Assembly (NCBI GenBank): GCA_035575135.1
Contig: DATLYE010000023.1
Span: 134,778 to 198,777 of the forward strand
Reading direction: 5' to 3'
Source: JANWXD01 sp035575135
Lineage (GTDB): Bacteria > Acidobacteriota > Terriglobia > Bryobacterales > Bryobacteraceae
Length of the DNA stretch: 64,000 nucleotides
Under the pieces are notes generated by a model. The model was not told the origin of the DNA and searched no databases. It saw only the letters and a list, made by a program, of their open reading frames with translations. Shown in pieces: positions 40,114-48,896 of the stretch; position 1 is the stretch's first letter, and every line of letters starts with the position of its first letter. The translations under genes and the position numbers were made by a program.

Positions 40114-41744
40114 GCGCCGCCGCTTCCATCGAACTGGAATTGTTCCGGCACCTGCTGGTCTCGGTCCCGGAGGAGATGGGTGTGGTGCTGCGAAAGACCT
40201 CCTACTCGGCCAACATCAAGGAGCGGCGCGATTACTCCTGTGCCGTCTACGACGGAGGAGGCCAAGCGGTGGCGATGGGAGATCACATGCCCGTGCATCT
40301 GGGCGCCATGCCGCTCGCCGTCGAGCAGGTCAGGCGGATGTTCCGTCTCGGTCCGGGCGACGTCGCGGTGCTCAATGATCCTTTCGCCGGAGGTACCCAT
40401 TTGCCGGACATCACGGTGGTGGCCGGCGCCTGCTTCGGTCCCGACGGCAAGCCGGCGTTCTACGTTGCCAATCGTGCGCACCATGCCGATGTCGGGGGCA
40501 TGAGCCCCGGCTCCATGCCCCTGGCCCGCGAGATTTACCAGGAAGGTTTGCGCATCCCGCCGGTCCTGCTTGTGCGCAACGGCGCGCCCCAGGCCGACGT
40601 CTGGCGGCTGCTGCTCGCCAACGTGCGAACTCCCGAGGAGCGGGCCGGAGATCTGGAAGCCCAGTGGATGGCCCTGCGGCGGGGTCAGGACCGGCTGGAG
40701 GATCTGGCGCGGCGCTACGGCGTCCTGCGAGTGCAGCGTATGATGGGCGCTCTGCAAGACTACAGCGAGCGGATCATGCGGCTGACCCTCCGCAAGATTC
40801 CGCAAGGAACGTACCGGTTCGAGGATTATCTTGACGATGATGGCGTCTCCGGAAGGCCGGTGCGGGTTGCCGTGGCTGCCATCATCAAAGGGGATTCGGC
40901 GGTGGTGGATTTTTCGGGGTCGGATCCGCAAGTGGAAGGCCCCGTCAATGCAAACTACGCGGTTACGGTTGCCGCCGTAATGTATGTGTTCCGATGTCTG
41001 GCCGGGCCGGATGTACCCTACACGGCCGGCTTGATGCGCCCGATCCGCGTGTTGGCGCCGGAGGGTTCAGTAGTGAACGCGCGCCCGCCGGCCCCAATGG
41101 CGGCCGGCAATGTGGAGACTTCGCAGCGGATCACAGACGCGTTGCTCGGGGCCCTGGCACAGGCGCTCCCCGGACGGATCCCGGCGGCCAGTTCGGGCAC
41201 GATGAACAATCTCAGCATGGGGGGCTGGGATCCCTCTCGCGGCCGCCTGTTTGCCTACTATGAAACCGTGGCGGGCGGCATGGGGGCCTCGGCTGCGGGC
41301 CCGGGGCACAACGCCGTTCACACCCACATGACGAACAGTTGGAATACGCCCGTCGAGGCGCTGGAGCACCAGTATCCTCTGCGGGTGCGGGCCTACCGGG
41401 TGCGCCGGGGTTCCGGAGGCCAGGGAGCCCATCGGGGAGGGGATGGCATTGTCCGCGAGATCGAGTTTTTGGCCCCGTGCGAGGTGACGATTCTTTCGGA
41501 TCGCCGGCGCCGGGGGCCCTACGGGCTCGAGGGAGGTGCGCCCGGAAAGCCGGGCCGTAACACGTTGTTGCGCGGTAAGGAACGCGTGCCGCTCGGCGGC
41601 AAGGCGAGGTTCGGGGTCCGGGGCGGCGATGTCCTGCGCGTGGAGACGCCCGGAGGCGGAGGCTACGGCCTGCCCGCCTCCCGGCCCAAGGGCCGGCTCC
41701 TGAGCGCTCGAGCGCGGACACAACGCCGCGCGAAGCTGTTATGA
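40110..41744 (+). CDS. Hydantoinase B / oxoprolinase-family subunit
   Basis: The 544-residue protein shows the HyuB family pattern: an N-terminal VPEEMGVVLRKTSYSANIKERRDYSCAVYD region (in parts), DHMPVHLGAMP, LNDPFAGGTHLPDITVV, ANRAHHADVGGMSPGSMP, then GSGGQGAHRGGDGIVREIEF near the C-terminus. HyuB normally pairs with a HyuA ATPase subunit to open hydantoin, 5-oxoproline or N-carbamoyl rings in an ATP-dependent way. No HyuA gene is adjacent in the window; it may be elsewhere or this protein may act alone. It begins at GTG overlapping the BNR stop. The C-terminal tail is basic. Confidence 0.88.
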   Translation: MSAAASIELELFRHLLVSVPEEMGVVLRKTSYSANIKERRDYSCAVYDGGGQAVAMGDHMPVHLGAMPLAVEQVRRMFRLGPGDVAVLNDPFAGGTHLPDITVVAGACFGPDGKPAFYVANRAHHADVGGMSPGSMPLAREIYQEGLRIPPVLLVRNGAPQADVWRLLLANVRTPEERAGDLEAQWMALRRGQDRLEDLARRYGVLRVQRMMGALQDYSERIMRLTLRKIPQGTYRFEDYLDDDGVSGRPVRVAVAAIIKGDSAVVDFSGSDPQVEGPVNANYAVTVAAVMYVFRCLAGPDVPYTAGLMRPIRVLAPEGSVVNARPPAPMAAGNVETSQRITDALLGALAQALPGRIPAASSGTMNNLSMGGWDPSRGRLFAYYETVAGGMGASAAGPGHNAVHTHMTNSWNTPVEALEHQYPLRVRAYRVRRGSGGQGAHRGGDGIVREIEFLAPCEVTILSDRRRRGPYGLEGGAPGKPGRNTLLRGKERVPLGGKARFGVRGGDVLRVETPGGGGYGLPASRPKGRLLSARARTQRRAKLL

Positions 41745-41766
41745 TAAGGGAACGTTTGAAGAAGCC

Positions 41767-42168
41767 GTGAGCACAGCAACTCCGCCCACGCTGGTCCGAA
41801 AGTCCTTCCGATTCAGCCGCCGCCAGTCCATTGCATTGGTCTTTTTCTGCACGATCTTCGGCGCCGTGGCGCAGGTGTTGATCAAATCCGGCGCGAACGT
41901 CCTGGCCAGCGCCAGTCCGCTGGCGATGCTCACCAATCCCCCGCTGGTTACCGGTTACGGGCTGTATGGGATCAGCACGGTGCTTTTGGTTCTGGCCCTG
42001 CGAGACGGCGAACTTTCGATTCTCTACCCGGTGATTTCGCTGACCTACGTTTGGGTCACGTTCCTTTCGGTCGTGTTCTTCAAGGACTCCGTCAACTTCT
42101 ACAAAATTGCGGGCGTCTCGATCATCGTCACCGGAGTCGCGGTCTTGGGCAAGGACAAGCCACGGTGA
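41767..42168 (+). CDS. Half-size DMT/EamA (SMR-like) membrane protein A
   Basis: The 133-residue protein starts at GTG, with a polar N-terminus and four hydrophobic helices (from about residue 24). The helices include LYPVISLTYVWVTFLS, an SMR/EamA-type segment, and a short polar C-terminus. It is about half the size of a full EamA transporter and resembles the small multidrug resistance and ArnE/ArnF type. Its stop overlaps the next gene's GTG (GTGA), and the two probably form a heterodimeric transporter. Confidence 0.7.
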   Translation: MSTATPPTLVRKSFRFSRRQSIALVFFCTIFGAVAQVLIKSGANVLASASPLAMLTNPPLVTGYGLYGISTVLLVLALRDGELSILYPVISLTYVWVTFLSVVFFKDSVNFYKIAGVSIIVTGVAVLGKDKPR

Positions 42169-42518
42169 AAACTCCCGTCTCCTCCATGGCTTTGGTGTTA
42201 CTGGCCTCCTTTATCGGCTCCTTCGGGGCGGTGTTTCTCAAGGCCGGAGCCGGCCGGCTGCACCGCAACCCGATGACTCTGCTGTTGAACTGGCGGCTGG
42301 CTTGCGGCGTGGGTTTCTTTCTTGTTTCTTCCTTCTTTTTTGTTCTGGGCGTGCGGCGGGGTGAGCTGAGCGTGCTGTATCCGATGGTGGCTCTGGGATA
42401 CGTCTGGACGATGTTCTGGTCCCGGCTGTTTTTCGGGGAGCCCTTCACGCGTCACAAGTTCATCGGCATCGGCCTGATCTTGCTCGGAATCGTGATACTG
42501 AATTTGGGCAACCGCTGA
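42165..42518 (+). CDS. Half-size DMT/EamA (SMR-like) membrane protein B
   Basis: The 117-residue protein has four hydrophobic helices with the same FL/LYPMVALGYVWTMF segment as its neighbour, including the same spacing of the conserved YP...Y(V/W). It starts at GTG within the preceding stop. Paired half-size DMT genes of this sort occur as two-subunit SMR transporters and as the ArnE/ArnF flippase for undecaprenyl-phosphate sugars; which applies here is not decidable. It ends 8 bases before the convergent nucleotidyltransferase gene. Confidence 0.7.
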   Translation: MKTPVSSMALVLLASFIGSFGAVFLKAGAGRLHRNPMTLLLNWRLACGVGFFLVSSFFFVLGVRRGELSVLYPMVALGYVWTMFWSRLFFGEPFTRHKFIGIGLILLGIVILNLGNR

Positions 42519-42526
42519 ACGAAGCC

Positions 42527-43870
42527 CTATCCTCTTCCGGTGCCCGACGTGCGAGGCCGTCTGGCCGTGGAAGATTCCGGTTTCACGGGTTCAGTCGGCG
42601 GGGATGCCGCTTCCGGTTGGGGTTTCGGCTTGCGGACTCTGCCGTCGAGCCGCTCTGCAATCATCTGTTCCTTCAGTTTCTGAAACTTCGCCGATCCCGG
42701 CTCTGCTCCGGCCGCGCTCACGTCGCGCTCGGTAATCTCCTGAGCGGCGGGCAGGTACTTTTGCAGGTAATTCCGGATGCGGTCATGCACCAGCCGGTGC
42801 TCGGAGCGGAGGTACAGGAACAGGATGTGTTCCCCCCGGGCGGTCGAGAGAAGCTGGTAGACTTCGGAGGCCTTGTGCAGTTTGGGGGATCGCAGCTGAC
42901 GTTCCAGCGCCTTGGTCTCCGCCGGCAGCCGCTCCCAAAGCTCGACTTCGGATTTGTGCATGGCCGTGGCCTTGATCAGGGCGGCCCGTTCCTTCGGCGT
43001 CAGCTTTTCGGTCAGGAAATACAGGAGCAGGGCAAGATGATTTACCGGCAGTTCGACGCTGAACGGGATCAGTTCCCGGGCCTTCTGCCAGCGCGCGATG
43101 GCTTGCAGATTCAGTTTGGTCCCCGTGAGCGCCGGAGAAATCAGCGCGAGCAGCCGCTCTTCTTCGAGCAGGCGGAGGATCTCGGCGGGGTTCTGTTCCT
43201 CGGCGATCTCGCGCAGTTCCTCGAACAGTCGCCGCGCCGGAATGCGCTTTTCGAGTTCTTCGAGCCGGGCGTTTTCATACTGCCCTTGCGTCTTGGGTTC
43301 CACCGTGCAGCCCAGGCGTACGCGAAAACGGACGAGGCGCAGCAGGCGCGCCGGATCGTCGTGGAAGATCCGGTTGTGCACGGCGCGGATTTCGCGGTGC
43401 TCCAGGTCGGCCATGCCGTTGTTGGGATCCAGCATCAGTCCGAGCGAGGCCCGGTTGAGGGACAGTGCGATGGCGTTGAAGGTGAAGTCCCTCCCGCGCA
43501 GATCCTCGTGAATGGTGGCCGCAGTCACCCGGGGCTGTCCTCCCGGACGTGCGTACTCTTCGCGGCGGGCCATGCTGACGCTGGCGCGCACGTGGCCGGG
43601 AAACAGCAGTTCGGCCGCCTGCCGAACGGTATCTTGTGCCAGTGACTTGACGGCTTTGTCGGATAACAGAGCCCGGGCGACGGCAAGCGCGTCGCCTTCG
43701 ACCGTGAAGTCCAGATCGCGAATGCGATGGCCCGCCAGCATGTCCCGAACCGCGCCCCCGGTAAGGAACAGATTCACCCGGGCCTCGGCCGCAGCCGCCT
43801 GGACCTGAGCCACGACGCGATTCTGCTCTGCGCTGAGATGGCTTTCCAGCATGAAGATGTAGTCACTCAT
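42527..43870 (-). CDS. tRNA nucleotidyltransferase / poly(A) polymerase family protein
   Basis: The 447-residue protein has the class II nucleotidyltransferase head: FLTGGAVRDMLAG near residue 37, DLDFTVEGD with the two catalytic aspartates, a further RGRDFTFNAIA motif, then RLLRLVRFRVRL and a helical C-terminus. The family comprises CCA-adding enzymes, poly(A) polymerases and A-adding enzymes, which motif reading cannot tell apart; the combined size suggests the CCA-type function. A basic, disordered tail follows. It lies 39 bases downstream of xerD on the same strand. Confidence 0.9.
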   Translation of the reverse strand: MSDYIFMLESHLSAEQNRVVAQVQAAAAEARVNLFLTGGAVRDMLAGHRIRDLDFTVEGDALAVARALLSDKAVKSLAQDTVRQAAELLFPGHVRASVSMARREEYARPGGQPRVTAATIHEDLRGRDFTFNAIALSLNRASLGLMLDPNNGMADLEHREIRAVHNRIFHDDPARLLRLVRFRVRLGCTVEPKTQGQYENARLEELEKRIPARRLFEELREIAEEQNPAEILRLLEEERLLALISPALTGTKLNLQAIARWQKARELIPFSVELPVNHLALLLYFLTEKLTPKERAALIKATAMHKSEVELWERLPAETKALERQLRSPKLHKASEVYQLLSTARGEHILFLYLRSEHRLVHDRIRNYLQKYLPAAQEITERDVSAAGAEPGSAKFQKLKEQMIAERLDGRVRKPKPQPEAASPPTEPVKPESSTARRPRTSGTGRG

Positions 43871-43909
43871 CGTTTTGGCTCCGACTGTGTCGCCGCGACG
43901 AGCCGCCCT

Positions 43910-44812
43910 TCAATGAGCGCGCGGGTGAAAGCGGTCCACAGCCTGTCGGAGTCTGGACCGCACCACGTGAGTGTATACCTGTGTCGTGGAAATGTCCGCA
44001 TGGCCGAGCAAAGTTTGGACGCTGCGCAGATCGGCGCCCCGCTCCAGTAAGTGGGTTGCAAAACTGTGCCGGATCACGTGGGGTGTGAGCCGGCGGCGCA
44101 AACCCGCCTTGCGCCCGTAACGGGCCAGCAACTTCCAGAAGGCCTGCCGCGTCAGCGGACCGCCCCGCGCCGTGACAAAAAGATACCGCGACGCCCTGGC
44201 TTTGAGTAACGCGGGCCGGGCGGTCTCCAGATATAGGCGCAGAGCCGACTGAGCGGGGCGGCCAATGGGGACCAGGCGCTGTTTGCCCCCTTTGCCGGAC
44301 ACCCGCAACACGCCGAGCTCGAGATTGACGTCCGACAGCTCGGCGTGGCACAACTCGGAGACGCGCACTCCAGTGGCGTAGAGGACCTCCAGCATGGCGC
44401 GGTCGCGGATGCCGGTGTGTTTCGACAGGTCGGGGGATTCCAGGAGTCGCTCTATCTCATTGCCGCTCAGATAGTTCGGCAAGGTCCGGGATTGCCGGGG
44501 GGAGCGCAGGAGCGTGGTCGGATCCGCATCCATCTTCCCTTCCGCCAGCAGATAGCGGAAAAAGTTGCGCAGTGCGGCCAAGTGCCTGGCGATCGAACGG
44601 CTCGCCAGGCCGCTGGCGTACAGCGTATCCAGATGGCGGAGGATGACGCTGGTGGCGAAAGGATCGGGGCTGCCGCTTTCGGCCGCCGTCTGCGCAAACC
44701 GGGCCAGGTCGCGGGCATAGGCCGCCAAGGAGTTCTCCGACAGCCCTTTTTCGATGCGGCAGTGATCGAGGAAAGCGTGGATTTCCGCACTCACCCGCTC
44801 CCCGTTCAGCAT
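43910..44812 (-). CDS. xerD: Tyrosine recombinase XerD/XerC-type
   Basis: The 300-residue protein has an N-terminal SAM-like core-binding domain and a catalytic domain with all residues: Arg150 (ATGVRVSEL), Lys174 (GKGGKQRLVP), His245 and Arg248 (TPHVIRHSFATH), His271 (LGHADIS) and Tyr280 (TTQVYTHV). It resolves chromosome dimers at dif sites. XerD rather than XerC is suggested by the LGHADISTTQVYTHV string, which is common in XerD, but this is not decisive. I chose ATG 44812. It divides a divergent 62-base promoter region with the next gene. Confidence 0.9.
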   Translation of the reverse strand: MLNGERVSAEIHAFLDHCRIEKGLSENSLAAYARDLARFAQTAAESGSPDPFATSVILRHLDTLYASGLASRSIARHLAALRNFFRYLLAEGKMDADPTTLLRSPRQSRTLPNYLSGNEIERLLESPDLSKHTGIRDRAMLEVLYATGVRVSELCHAELSDVNLELGVLRVSGKGGKQRLVPIGRPAQSALRLYLETARPALLKARASRYLFVTARGGPLTRQAFWKLLARYGRKAGLRRRLTPHVIRHSFATHLLERGADLRSVQTLLGHADISTTQVYTHVVRSRLRQAVDRFHPRAH

Positions 44813-44820
44813 CGTGCCAA

Positions 44821-44829
44821 TGATACAAT
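44821..44829 (+). promoter_or_regulatory. Extended -10 promoter for the TTG-start gene
   Basis: TGA followed by TACAAT (TGnTACAAT) forms an extended -10 element in the divergent xerD/unknown-gene region. No -35 is apparent. It lies about 45 bases upstream of the predicted TTG start at 44875. Confidence 0.4.
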
Positions 44830-44874
44830 ACTCGCGAAAATATCGGAAGGAAGTTCCACACAAGGGCGCGAGAT

Positions 44875-45360
44875 TTGAGCGGTTCGACCAGCAAGAAGGT
44901 GGTCGTGCGGCGCTTCGAACGGGATCCGGTCCTCGGATTCGTGAATCCGCGAACCTATCTGACGGCGGGGGGCGTCGAAGTCCTCACGCGGTCCGGGAGC
45001 GTGATCGTATTGCCGTACGCGGAGATCAAGGCCGTCTGCTTTGTGCGGGACTTCGACGCCGGGGCGGGGTTGCCGGAGCCGAAACTGTTTCACACCCGTC
45101 CCCGAACCGACGGCTTGTGGGTCCGCATGACGTTCCGCGACGGTGAGGTGGCGGACGGCTTGTTGGCCAACAACCTCCTGCAACTGGATCCCTTCGGCTT
45201 CACCGTGGTGCCCCCGAACCCGCTGTCGAACAACCAGAGATTGTTTGTTCCGCGGCAGGCCCTCAGCCAGATGCACGTGCTGGGCGTTGTGGGAAGCCCC
45301 CTGCGGCGCCGGAGCAAAGCTGGCGCGCCGCAACAGATCGAGATGTTCCCCAAAGAATGA
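44875..45360 (+). CDS. Unknown protein, 161 aa
   Basis: I do not recognise the family. The protein starts with a basic KKVVVRRFERDPVLGFVNP, has a TAGGVEVLTRSGSVIVLPYAEIKAVCFVRDF beta-rich centre (in parts) and a conserved-looking FTVVPPNPLSNNQRLFVP motif, suggesting a small beta-barrel-like domain, plus a basic C-terminal tail. No signal peptide or membrane segment. The TTG start sits 45 bases after an extended -10 promoter. It is between xerD and rpoD, and ends 9 bases before the convergent rpoD stop. Confidence 0.65.
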   Translation: MSGSTSKKVVVRRFERDPVLGFVNPRTYLTAGGVEVLTRSGSVIVLPYAEIKAVCFVRDFDAGAGLPEPKLFHTRPRTDGLWVRMTFRDGEVADGLLANNLLQLDPFGFTVVPPNPLSNNQRLFVPRQALSQMHVLGVVGSPLRRRSKAGAPQQIEMFPKE

Positions 45361-45369
45361 AGGCTGCGC

Positions 45370-46908
45370 TCAACGGGCCGCCAGCAGAGCCCGCAGATAG
45401 CGGGCGCGCTCCGGGGAGCGGAGCTGGCGCAAAGCTTTGGCCTCGATCTGGCGGATCCGTTCCCGCGTGACGTCGAACTCCTGGCCGATCTCCTCCAGGG
45501 TGTGCTCGCGCTCGCAACCGATGCCGAACCGCATCCGGATGACCTTTTCCTCTTTGGGAGAGAGGGTCTTCAGGATGTTGGCCGTCTCGTCGCGAACGTT
45601 GGTCTCAATCACGGTATCGACCGGAGAGCCGACCCAGCGGTCTTCAATGAGATCGCCGAGCGCCGATTCGCCATCACGGCCCACAGGAGTCTCCAGCGAA
45701 ACCGGATCCCGCGAGATGGTCTTGAGCTTCTGCACCTTCTCGACCGGAATGTCCATGCGCCGGCTGATCTCGTCATTGGTGGGCGCCCGGCCAAGCTCCT
45801 TTTCCAGCTCCCGGTTGGCGCGGAGGAACTTGTTCATGCTCTCGTTCATGTGAACCGGGATCCGGATGGTGCGGGACTGATCCGCAATTGCCCGCGTAAT
45901 GGCCTGGCGGATCCACCACGTCGCATAGGTGGAGAACTTGTAACCTCGCCGGTACTCGAATTTGTCGGCCGCGCGCATCAACCCGATATTGCCTTCCTGG
46001 ATCAGATCCAGCAGGTGAAGGCCACGGTTGACGTACTTCTTGGCGACCGAGACCACAAGCCGCAGGTTGGCTTCGACCAGATCCTTTTTGGCCTTCTCGG
46101 CCTCCTGTTCGCCTTGCCGCACGACCGCAAGCGTATGTCGCAACTCGGCCAGCGTGGCGCCGGCGGCCTTCTCGCGCTTACGAATCTCCCGACGCAGGGC
46201 GCGAATCCGCGTCTGGGCTTCAGTGCCGGAGCGGCCGCTCAGCTTGCTCAGCTCGCTTTCCAGACGCTCCAGCTCTTGGACTTCCTGTTCGATGTGGCGG
46301 GCAAACTGCTTCCAGCACAGCGGGGCAAACGGGATCGCCCGAATGGCTCGCGAAAGCTCCACGCGCGAGCGATTCAGCTTCCACTTCCACCGCCGGATGA
46401 CCCCCTTTTTGGACGCAGACAAGGAGGCGAACTTTTCCGCCAGTTGCTGCTGCTTCTTGAAGAGGGCCGCGACCTGCACAAACTGCTTGAGGACCTCCGC
46501 CCGGCGCCGCTCGTGCGCCGCACTGCCGTGCTCGACATCGCCGAGATCCACCCAATTTTCGAGCTCTTCTTCGCCCCTCCTGAGCTTTTCGCCCAGCTCG
46601 ACAATCTCCTTCTGCACGAGCGGGGAACGGCTGAGCGCCTTCTGCATGCGCAGCTTTCCCCTCTCCATCCGCCGCGCCAGCTCGACTTCGCCCTCCCGGG
46701 TCAGGAGAGGAACTGCGCCCATCTCCCGAAGGTAGACCCGGACGGGGTCATCCGTGTAGACCGACTCCTCGAGCGCCTGGGTGGCGTGGAGGTCGTCCGC
46801 CTCGGCGGTCTCCTCCGTATCAAAAAAACGAACGTCCTCCTCCTCCGCGAAGGGAAGACCCAAACTGTCGTGGTGGTCACTCAGGTAGTGATCATCAAAG
46901 TGATCCAC
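45370..46908 (-). CDS. rpoD: Primary sigma factor RpoD (sigma-70)
   Basis: The 512-residue protein contains region 1.2 (DDPVRVYLREMGAVPLLTREGEVELARRME, in parts), a long non-conserved region, region 2 (NLRLVVSVAKKYVNRGLHLLDLIQEGNIGLMRAADKFEYRRGYKFSTYATWWIRQAI, as overlapping short pieces), region 3 and region 4 with a VTRERIRQIEAKALRQLR helix-turn-helix. The acidic region 1.1 of E. coli RpoD is absent or replaced by a short acidic leader. It starts at GTG preceded by GAGGTG. The strong promoter upstream and the position beside nrdR suggest a housekeeping sigma factor. Confidence 0.97.
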   Translation of the reverse strand: MDHFDDHYLSDHHDSLGLPFAEEEDVRFFDTEETAEADDLHATQALEESVYTDDPVRVYLREMGAVPLLTREGEVELARRMERGKLRMQKALSRSPLVQKEIVELGEKLRRGEEELENWVDLGDVEHGSAAHERRRAEVLKQFVQVAALFKKQQQLAEKFASLSASKKGVIRRWKWKLNRSRVELSRAIRAIPFAPLCWKQFARHIEQEVQELERLESELSKLSGRSGTEAQTRIRALRREIRKREKAAGATLAELRHTLAVVRQGEQEAEKAKKDLVEANLRLVVSVAKKYVNRGLHLLDLIQEGNIGLMRAADKFEYRRGYKFSTYATWWIRQAITRAIADQSRTIRIPVHMNESMNKFLRANRELEKELGRAPTNDEISRRMDIPVEKVQKLKTISRDPVSLETPVGRDGESALGDLIEDRWVGSPVDTVIETNVRDETANILKTLSPKEEKVIRMRFGIGCEREHTLEEIGQEFDVTRERIRQIEAKALRQLRSPERARYLRALLAAR

Positions 46909-47043
46909 GTTTCAACACCTCCACACAAACCGAGTGCGGTTCCGGCCTCCTTGCGCCGTTGTTTTCTCCGCCCGTTTCAGGTTCGCGCACTTGAATTAGC
47001 TGGGCTTATGTTCTTGGTCCCCGGTCGCCAAGGGGGCCAACTC

Positions 47044-47072
47044 ATTATAACACCTTCGCAACCCTATGTTAA
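47044..47072 (-). promoter_or_regulatory. Sigma-70 promoter of rpoD
   Basis: On the minus strand TTAACA (47072-47067) and TATAAT (47049-47044) are separated by 17 bases, giving an almost consensus promoter. The transcript would have a leader of about 130 bases before the GTG start codon. The rest of the 260-base nrdR-rpoD gap has no other recognised feature. Confidence 0.7.
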
Positions 47073-47168
47073 GCCCAATATTTCAGATGTGCACAATTGC
47101 CAACGGTTACAAAATCTTGAAACTGCAGGTTCCCTCCTAGAAGTAGTGCGTGGGTTTCTCGAGGTCTC

Positions 47169-47630
47169 TCAGGAGCGTTTTTGTCTCATTAAGTCCTTGA
47201 GTTCGTTGACGAAAGCCTCCACGTCCTGGAAATCCCGATAAACGGAGGCAAAGCGGACGTAGGCCACCTTGTCCAAGGCCCGGAGGCGCTCCATCACGTA
47301 TTCTCCTATTTCTGTAGTCGAAATCTCGCGGTCCGGGCGCTCCGCCAGCCTCGCCTCGACGTCATCAACGATTTCCGCCAGCTTGGACATGCCCACAGGG
47401 CGCTTCTCGCAAGCCTTCAGAAGCCCGGTCAGTACCTTTTGCCGGTCGAACCGCTCCCGCCGGCCGTCTTTCTTCACCACCATGTAGGGCACTTCGTCAA
47501 TCCGTTCGTAGGTGGTGAACCGCCGTTCGCAGGCCAGGCACTGGCGCCTTCTGCGGATGACGTCGCCCTCCTTGCTTTCGCGGGAATCAATTACGCGGTC
47601 GTGTTTGTGCCCGCAGAAGGGGCAGTTCAT
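47169..47630 (-). CDS. nrdR: Transcriptional repressor NrdR
   Basis: The 153-residue protein has the zinc ribbon with CPFCG and CLACERRFTTYER, then the ATP-cone (VVKKDGRRERFDRQKVLTGLLKACEKRPV, in parts). NrdR represses ribonucleotide reductase genes when bound by dATP/ATP. Length and motifs are standard. The frame is open farther upstream, but the family start is at 47630; upstream residues belong to the neighbouring gene. It overlaps the stop of the membrane protein gene by four bases (ATGA). No nrd gene is in the window. Confidence 0.95.
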   Translation of the reverse strand: MNCPFCGHKHDRVIDSRESKEGDVIRRRRQCLACERRFTTYERIDEVPYMVVKKDGRRERFDRQKVLTGLLKACEKRPVGMSKLAEIVDDVEARLAERPDREISTTEIGEYVMERLRALDKVAYVRFASVYRDFQDVEAFVNELKDLMRQKRS

Positions 47631-48622
47631 AGGGCGGCCTCGGCTTGCGCTTCCATCTCTTTGATTTTTCGAAAGTTGATCCCCTCGTGGAGGATCAGGG
47701 GGATGCCCACGGGCATGATGATGACGAACGTCATGATCCAGACGACCAAAGCCACGCTTGTGGCCACCTCCAGCGAGACGCGGAAGATCTCGGTCAGAAC
47801 CACGATGGCGACCAGCTGCATGCCTCCCCCGATTCCGGGAATCTGGATCACGCTTCCGAAAGAGACGAATCCCATGAAGATCAGCACGCCGCTCCAGCTG
47901 ACGTTGCGCAGTTGCGGAAACGCCTGGAACAGACAAATGTAGCACCCGATAATCAGAAGCCATTCCAGAACGGTGTAGGCGAGCAACAGCAGCAAACTGG
48001 TAGCGCTGCGCGTGGCCAGGACCCCTTGAACAAAAGCTTCGGCAATTTTGGCGGCCTTCTGGTGGTGGCGGGCTGGGAGAAACGCCAGACCCTCGACCAT
48101 ACGCCTTCTCATGGTTTCCGAGAAATAGCGCAAAACCAGGATAATCCCCAGGCAGATCCCGCCCAAAGCCGCGGCGATCGTGCCGCCTACACGGAGAACC
48201 CATTCCAGCCCCGGCCCTACTGCCAGATCCAGATGGCGAACTTGAGTGAGGGCAAACCCGAAGATCACCAGAGTAGCCAGAAGGTCGAAGATGCGTTCGA
48301 GCATCCAGGCGGCGACCTGGGAGCTGAAGGGGACCCGCTCTTTCATGGCGATCAGCAGGGGCCGCACCACTTCAGCCGGACGGCCGAGAAGCACGATGGC
48401 GGTAAACCCGATGGCAGTAGCGGAAAACAGGCCCCAGTGACTGACGGTCTCCTTCTGCGGTCGCAGCATCACCGCCCAGCGAAGCACCCGCCCGTAGAAG
48501 GAAGCCAGGGCAAAGGCCCCGCTGGCGGCCAGCCAGGCCGGATCCACGCCGAGAAGCGCGTCCCGAAACTGAACCCATTGGAAGCCTTGCTGCCGCCAGC
48601 GGAGGATGAACAGCACGGCCAA
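47627..48622 (-). CDS. LPG-synthase/UPF0104-type flippase-like membrane protein
   Basis: The 331-residue polytopic protein has about eight hydrophobic helices. The WLAASGAFALASFYGRVLRWAVMLRP segment (in parts), TAIGFTAIVLLGRPAEVVRPLLIAMKE and a long run of TM segments resemble the lysylphosphatidylglycerol synthase transmembrane domain (UPF0104). Such proteins flip or anchor lipids, and the function in bacteria is often unknown. The start codon is uncertain: TTG at 48622 was used, but the open frame continues upstream (RRWRWLAALAVLV), so the real N-terminus may be longer. It is followed by nrdR. Confidence 0.75.
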   Translation of the reverse strand: MAVLFILRWRQQGFQWVQFRDALLGVDPAWLAASGAFALASFYGRVLRWAVMLRPQKETVSHWGLFSATAIGFTAIVLLGRPAEVVRPLLIAMKERVPFSSQVAAWMLERIFDLLATLVIFGFALTQVRHLDLAVGPGLEWVLRVGGTIAAALGGICLGIILVLRYFSETMRRRMVEGLAFLPARHHQKAAKIAEAFVQGVLATRSATSLLLLLAYTVLEWLLIIGCYICLFQAFPQLRNVSWSGVLIFMGFVSFGSVIQIPGIGGGMQLVAIVVLTEIFRVSLEVATSVALVVWIMTFVIIMPVGIPLILHEGINFRKIKEMEAQAEAAL

Positions 48623-48896
48623 GGCGGCGACCAGGACCGCGAGAGCCGCCAGCCAACGCCACCTACGGGTTCCGATATCCGCCTCCCTTGGGCAACAGCG
48701 CCTCCGTTTCCGCGAAACCTGATGAGGTTGCCGGCTCCGCCGAAAGGACTAGAATGAAAAAACGGCGCGCCGAACCCAATGAACCTGCGCGAACTTATCA
48801 TCATAATCTTTCGTTTTCCATACTGGAAGCCGGAATGGACAGTTGGGGTCCGCACGAAGCTCAGAACTTCGGCGGGCCGGCGAAGCGAGGCAACTC

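Noticed and set aside
48688..48896. Short reading frame before the ECF sigma gene
   Set aside because: Composition and lack of a ribosome site do not support a gene; more likely leader and promoter sequence.
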